Below are positions 42,768 to 44,765 of a stretch of 44,765 nt of DNA, piece by piece. A program made the position numbers and the translations under genes. This DNA comes from an uncultured Christensenella sp. GTDB lineage: Bacteria > Bacillota > Clostridia > Christensenellales > Borkfalkiaceae. The first letter of the stretch is position 1; each line of letters begins with the position of its first letter. The stretch is taken from assembly GCA_910585785.1 (NCBI GenBank), contig CAJUEV010000012.1:1-44765 (forward strand). Direction: 5' to 3'. Under the pieces are notes generated by a model. The model was not told the origin of the DNA, did no database searches, and saw only the letters and a list, made by a program, of their open reading frames with translations.

Positions 42768-43631
42768 TTATTCTCCTGAGTAAATTTCTTTAATTCTTTG
42801 AAGGTTTAATTCCTTTTTTAGGTTTTTATTTAAAACGATAGTTAATGTGGCAGGTGTTCTTAATTGAACATTGCTCAATTTGAACGATAACAGCAGAGTT
42901 TCAAGTATTTCTTGCGAGGAAATTGCATTATCCATTTGTATATTGCTACTGCTTCCTAGCAAAGGTAAAACGATACCGTTGCTTTCTTTTACCCTTGCAA
43001 TTCCCGTCCACATTTTTAAGTAGCATTGCATTAGTTCGGTAGTTGTCAATCTTGCATTGTTATTTTCGTCGAAGTGAGAAAGGGCAACAAGAATAAAATT
43101 TTTTTTGTTATCAAAAAAAGTGCTTCCAAGATTATATCGGATATTTTTGCCATAAGCCCTGCCCGTTGTTGTGCATGCAACCTCCTTGGATAGGTTGCTG
43201 TCGGCAAGAATACGTGCATCTAAATCTTCGCAAGACAAATTATATAAAGTCAAATATTTCCCGTGAAGGGTTTTCTCGTCTATAATTCCATCGCCAACAT
43301 GTGTATCGTAATAATCATTTACTCCTAAAACCCTATAAGTATCTTTAAATTTTGTATTATCAAATAAATCAGCATATCTTAATGTGACATTGGTTTGATT
43401 AATTTTTACGTTTACTGAGTTTCTGTTTCTTAATATAAGGAAATTAATTATAAAAGTTATAATTATAACAACCGCAAGAGCTACTAATGCAATTGTTTTT
43501 GAATTAGAATCATTTAAAGGAACAAATACAAATATAACTGATGCAATTCCAAGTATAAGACTAAAAACTATAAGATAACTTTTTATTACATACTTTTTAA
43601 AAGCAAATTTTAAACTTTCAAGAAATTTCAT
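42768..43631 (-). CDS. thsA: Two-TM macro-domain effector, ThsA of type II Thoeris
   Basis: This is a 287-residue protein from the ATG at 43631. The longer frame from 43667 would place its start inside the promoter spacer. Two membrane helices (~18-38 and ~46-68) precede a ThsA-type macro domain (DUF6430-like) at ~75-287. Landmarks are the strand TNVTLRYADLFD, the GVNDYYDTHVGDGIIDEKTLHGKY segment, LGSTFFDNKKNFILVALSHF, and VLPLLGSSSN. In type II Thoeris the macro domain binds the ADP-ribose-type signal and the helices disrupt the membrane to abort infection. It precedes thsB by 2 bases, with the thsB ribosome binding site overlapping its end. Confidence 0.75.
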   Translation of the reverse strand: MKFLESLKFAFKKYVIKSYLIVFSLILGIASVIFVFVPLNDSNSKTIALVALAVVIIITFIINFLILRNRNSVNVKINQTNVTLRYADLFDNTKFKDTYRVLGVNDYYDTHVGDGIIDEKTLHGKYLTLYNLSCEDLDARILADSNLSKEVACTTTGRAYGKNIRYNLGSTFFDNKKNFILVALSHFDENNNARLTTTELMQCYLKMWTGIARVKESNGIVLPLLGSSSNIQMDNAISSQEILETLLLSFKLSNVQLRTPATLTIVLNKNLKKELNLQRIKEIYSGE

Positions 43632-43657
43632 AGGTAAAATCCATATTATTTTAAAAA

Positions 43658-43686
43658 ATTTTACCATATTTTACCAATTTTGACAA
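43658..43686 (-). promoter_or_regulatory. Promoter of the Thoeris operon
   Basis: Minus-strand TTGTCA (43681-43686), a 17-bp spacer and TAAAAT (43658-43663). Transcription would start near 43651, about 20 bases before the ATG at 43631. No clear Shine-Dalgarno sequence lies between, so translation may be weak. Confidence 0.6.
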
Positions 43687-43713
43687 GACCTTTGTAAAAA
43701 ATCCTCAAACGAG

Positions 43714-44598
43714 TTATAATTTATTTCTATAATTAAATTTCTTTAATACTTGTTTTTTACGTTTGGTTGTTACCTCAGTATAAATCTGGGTGGTGGCAAC
43801 TGAAGCATGTCCCAAAATTTCTTGTACGGAACGCAGGTCGGCACCGTTAGCAAGCAAATTAGTAGCAAAAGTATGGCGCAGATAGTGCGGAGTTGACTTC
43901 GTTTTTATCTGCGCCTTTTTGATATATTTTTTATAAATAGCCTCAATGCCGTGAATGGAAATTGGTGCACCGTATCGGTTTACAAACAGGTGTTTGTATT
44001 CAGTATTTGTACGTTCTTTTATAAGAGCTTTAATTCTTTCCCATGTAACAGGGGACGATATGTAAATTAATCGCTGTTTTCGCCCTTTACCGTGAATTAA
44101 AAGTATCCTTTCACTTGTAATAATATCGTCAAGAGTAAGCGTTGCCGCCTCTCCAATCCTTATGCCAGTACTTATAAGTAAATCGATTAAAGCTGCGTCA
44201 CGTATGTACTCTTTTTGAGCAAAAGTAGAAAGGGAAGAGCTATCGATATCAAAACATTTGAGAATTTTGCCGATTTCCGTTATCGATAATGTTTTCGGTA
44301 GTTTTCGTTCTTGCTTAAATCTGAATTTAAGTTTTACAAAAGGTGATGAGGGGACAAAATTATAATTCAACATATAATCATAAAAATTTTTTAAGGTGAT
44401 AATTTTTCTGCGTATTGACGTGTCTTTCAATTTTAAATTTAAACTTATATGTGAAATAAAGGCACATATATCTGGGGATAAAATATTTTTTTCAAATAAA
44501 AAAAATTGTAACAAATCGCTTTTATATGCCAATAATGTTTTTTTTGATAAGTTTTTTGTGGCTTGCAAATAGGTCATAAATTTTGATAAATATTCCAT
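43714..44598 (-). CDS. Tyrosine recombinase (XerC/D-like integrase), complete
   Basis: This is a 294-residue enzyme with GGAG upstream of its ATG. Residues 1-~85 form the SAM-like core-binding domain. The catalytic domain has the full set: R147 (TGIRIGE), K171 (GKGRKQR), H238-x2-R241 (HYLRH), H264 (LGHAS) and nucleophile Y273 (IYTEV). It cuts and joins DNA at att or dif-like sites through a covalent phosphotyrosine. It is close to housekeeping XerC/D in size but lies alone, directly upstream of the Thoeris genes and beside an att-like inverted repeat. It probably mobilises this defence cassette. The spacing to thsA (a separate promoter) argues against a single operon. Confidence 0.9.
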   Translation of the reverse strand: MEYLSKFMTYLQATKNLSKKTLLAYKSDLLQFFLFEKNILSPDICAFISHISLNLKLKDTSIRRKIITLKNFYDYMLNYNFVPSSPFVKLKFRFKQERKLPKTLSITEIGKILKCFDIDSSSLSTFAQKEYIRDAALIDLLISTGIRIGEAATLTLDDIITSERILLIHGKGRKQRLIYISSPVTWERIKALIKERTNTEYKHLFVNRYGAPISIHGIEAIYKKYIKKAQIKTKSTPHYLRHTFATNLLANGADLRSVQEILGHASVATTQIYTEVTTKRKKQVLKKFNYRNKL

Positions 44599-44740
44599 AA
44601 AATCTCCATTTTTTATTTTTTATAAATAAAGTATAATGCTTAATTTTAATATTGTAATTTGTATGACATTAATATTTCAAAATAATAGCAATTATACACT
44701 TTTAGTTGTTGAAAAATATATTCTTCTGTGCTATTATTGT

Positions 44741-44763
44741 TTCAATAACTATTAATTATTGAA
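44741..44763. repeat. Att-like inverted repeat upstream of the integrase
   Basis: Perfect 8-bp arms TTCAATAA (44741-44748) and TTATTGAA (44756-44763) flank a 7-bp spacer CTATTAA. This matches the geometry of a tyrosine-recombinase crossover core. It lies ~145 bp upstream of the integrase gene, at the window edge. The rest of 44599-44740 is AT-rich without a gene. Confidence 0.45.
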
Positions 44764-44765
44764 GG

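Noticed and set aside
43631..43667. Upstream ATG at 43667 as start of the macro-domain protein
   Set aside because: It lies in the spacer of a good promoter and has no Shine-Dalgarno, so the transcript would not contain it. The ATG at 43631 is preferred.
42139..44598. Type I Thoeris
   Set aside because: Type I ThsA has a SIR2 NADase with a SLOG domain. Neither is present; the partner here is a two-TM macro-domain protein.
1..44765. CRISPR array, tRNA or rRNA genes
   Set aside because: No regularly spaced repeats, no cloverleaf-like segments with a TTCGA-type arm, and no rRNA-like stretches were seen on either strand.

Overview
The window looks like a chromosomal segment of an anaerobic, Gram-positive-type gut Clostridia. 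This is an inference. It rests on many exported proteins with short Lys-rich signal peptides and Cys lipoboxes, several sigma-A type promoters with 17-bp spacers, AGGAG ribosome binding sites, TGA used as stop, and Firmicutes-type gene families (ABC sugar importers with an MsmK-like ATPase, InlB B-repeat/BspA-LRR and transglutaminase-like surface proteins). The style resembles Christensenellales-like lineages, but no rRNA or taxonomic marker is present, so the placement is soft. I see no tRNA, rRNA or CRISPR array.

Left accessory region (1-10.4 kb). An AT-rich cassette carries a toxin-like C-terminal protein, its probable immunity partner, and a duplicated toxin-tail/immunity unit whose second copy is frameshifted. 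Next come a membrane-anchored Xre regulator with an apparent autoregulatory operator, an acidic orphan protein, a TRIC/UPF0126 channel and a polytopic membrane protein. The stretch 6.37-7.89 kb is the wreck of a mobile element: small broken ORFs, one orphan, and an integrase N-terminal fragment. The wreck is fused to the 3' end of a BspA-like LRR lipoprotein. A NYN-LOTUS protein follows.

Core (10.7-39.6 kb). After a large transglutaminase-like surface protein comes a glycan-utilisation locus. It holds a GH3 beta-glucosidase, a LacI repressor, and a roughly 20-kb rightward operon from 17143 to 37399. The operon encodes a GH94 phosphorylase, two solute-binding lipoproteins (one very large), two pairs of ABC permeases, an NHL-propeller/Yip1 membrane protein, a DUF5696-type exported protein, two GH144-like (PF10091) glucanases (one lipoprotein, one cytoplasmic), one MsmK-type ATPase and a beta-rich lipoprotein. 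GH144 + GH94 + GH3 + LacI + ABC transporter points to beta-1,2-glucan (sophoro-oligosaccharide) use: cleavage outside the cell, import, then further hydrolysis and phosphorolysis inside. A glycerophosphodiesterase and a membrane protein follow, each with its own promoter.

Right accessory region (39.6-44.8 kb). A graveyard of gene fragments contains a DUF4886-type fragment, a MATE pump broken by frameshift and truncation, and a serine recombinase with a large internal deletion. The pump gene keeps an intact promoter and a structured leader ending in a terminator, probably a riboswitch (guanidine-IV/mepA type suspected). Next is a two-gene operon of a TIR-like protein and a two-TM macro-domain protein, which matches the type II Thoeris anti-phage system. 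A complete tyrosine recombinase lies beside it, with an att-like inverted repeat near the window edge. The defence genes are therefore probably mobile cargo.
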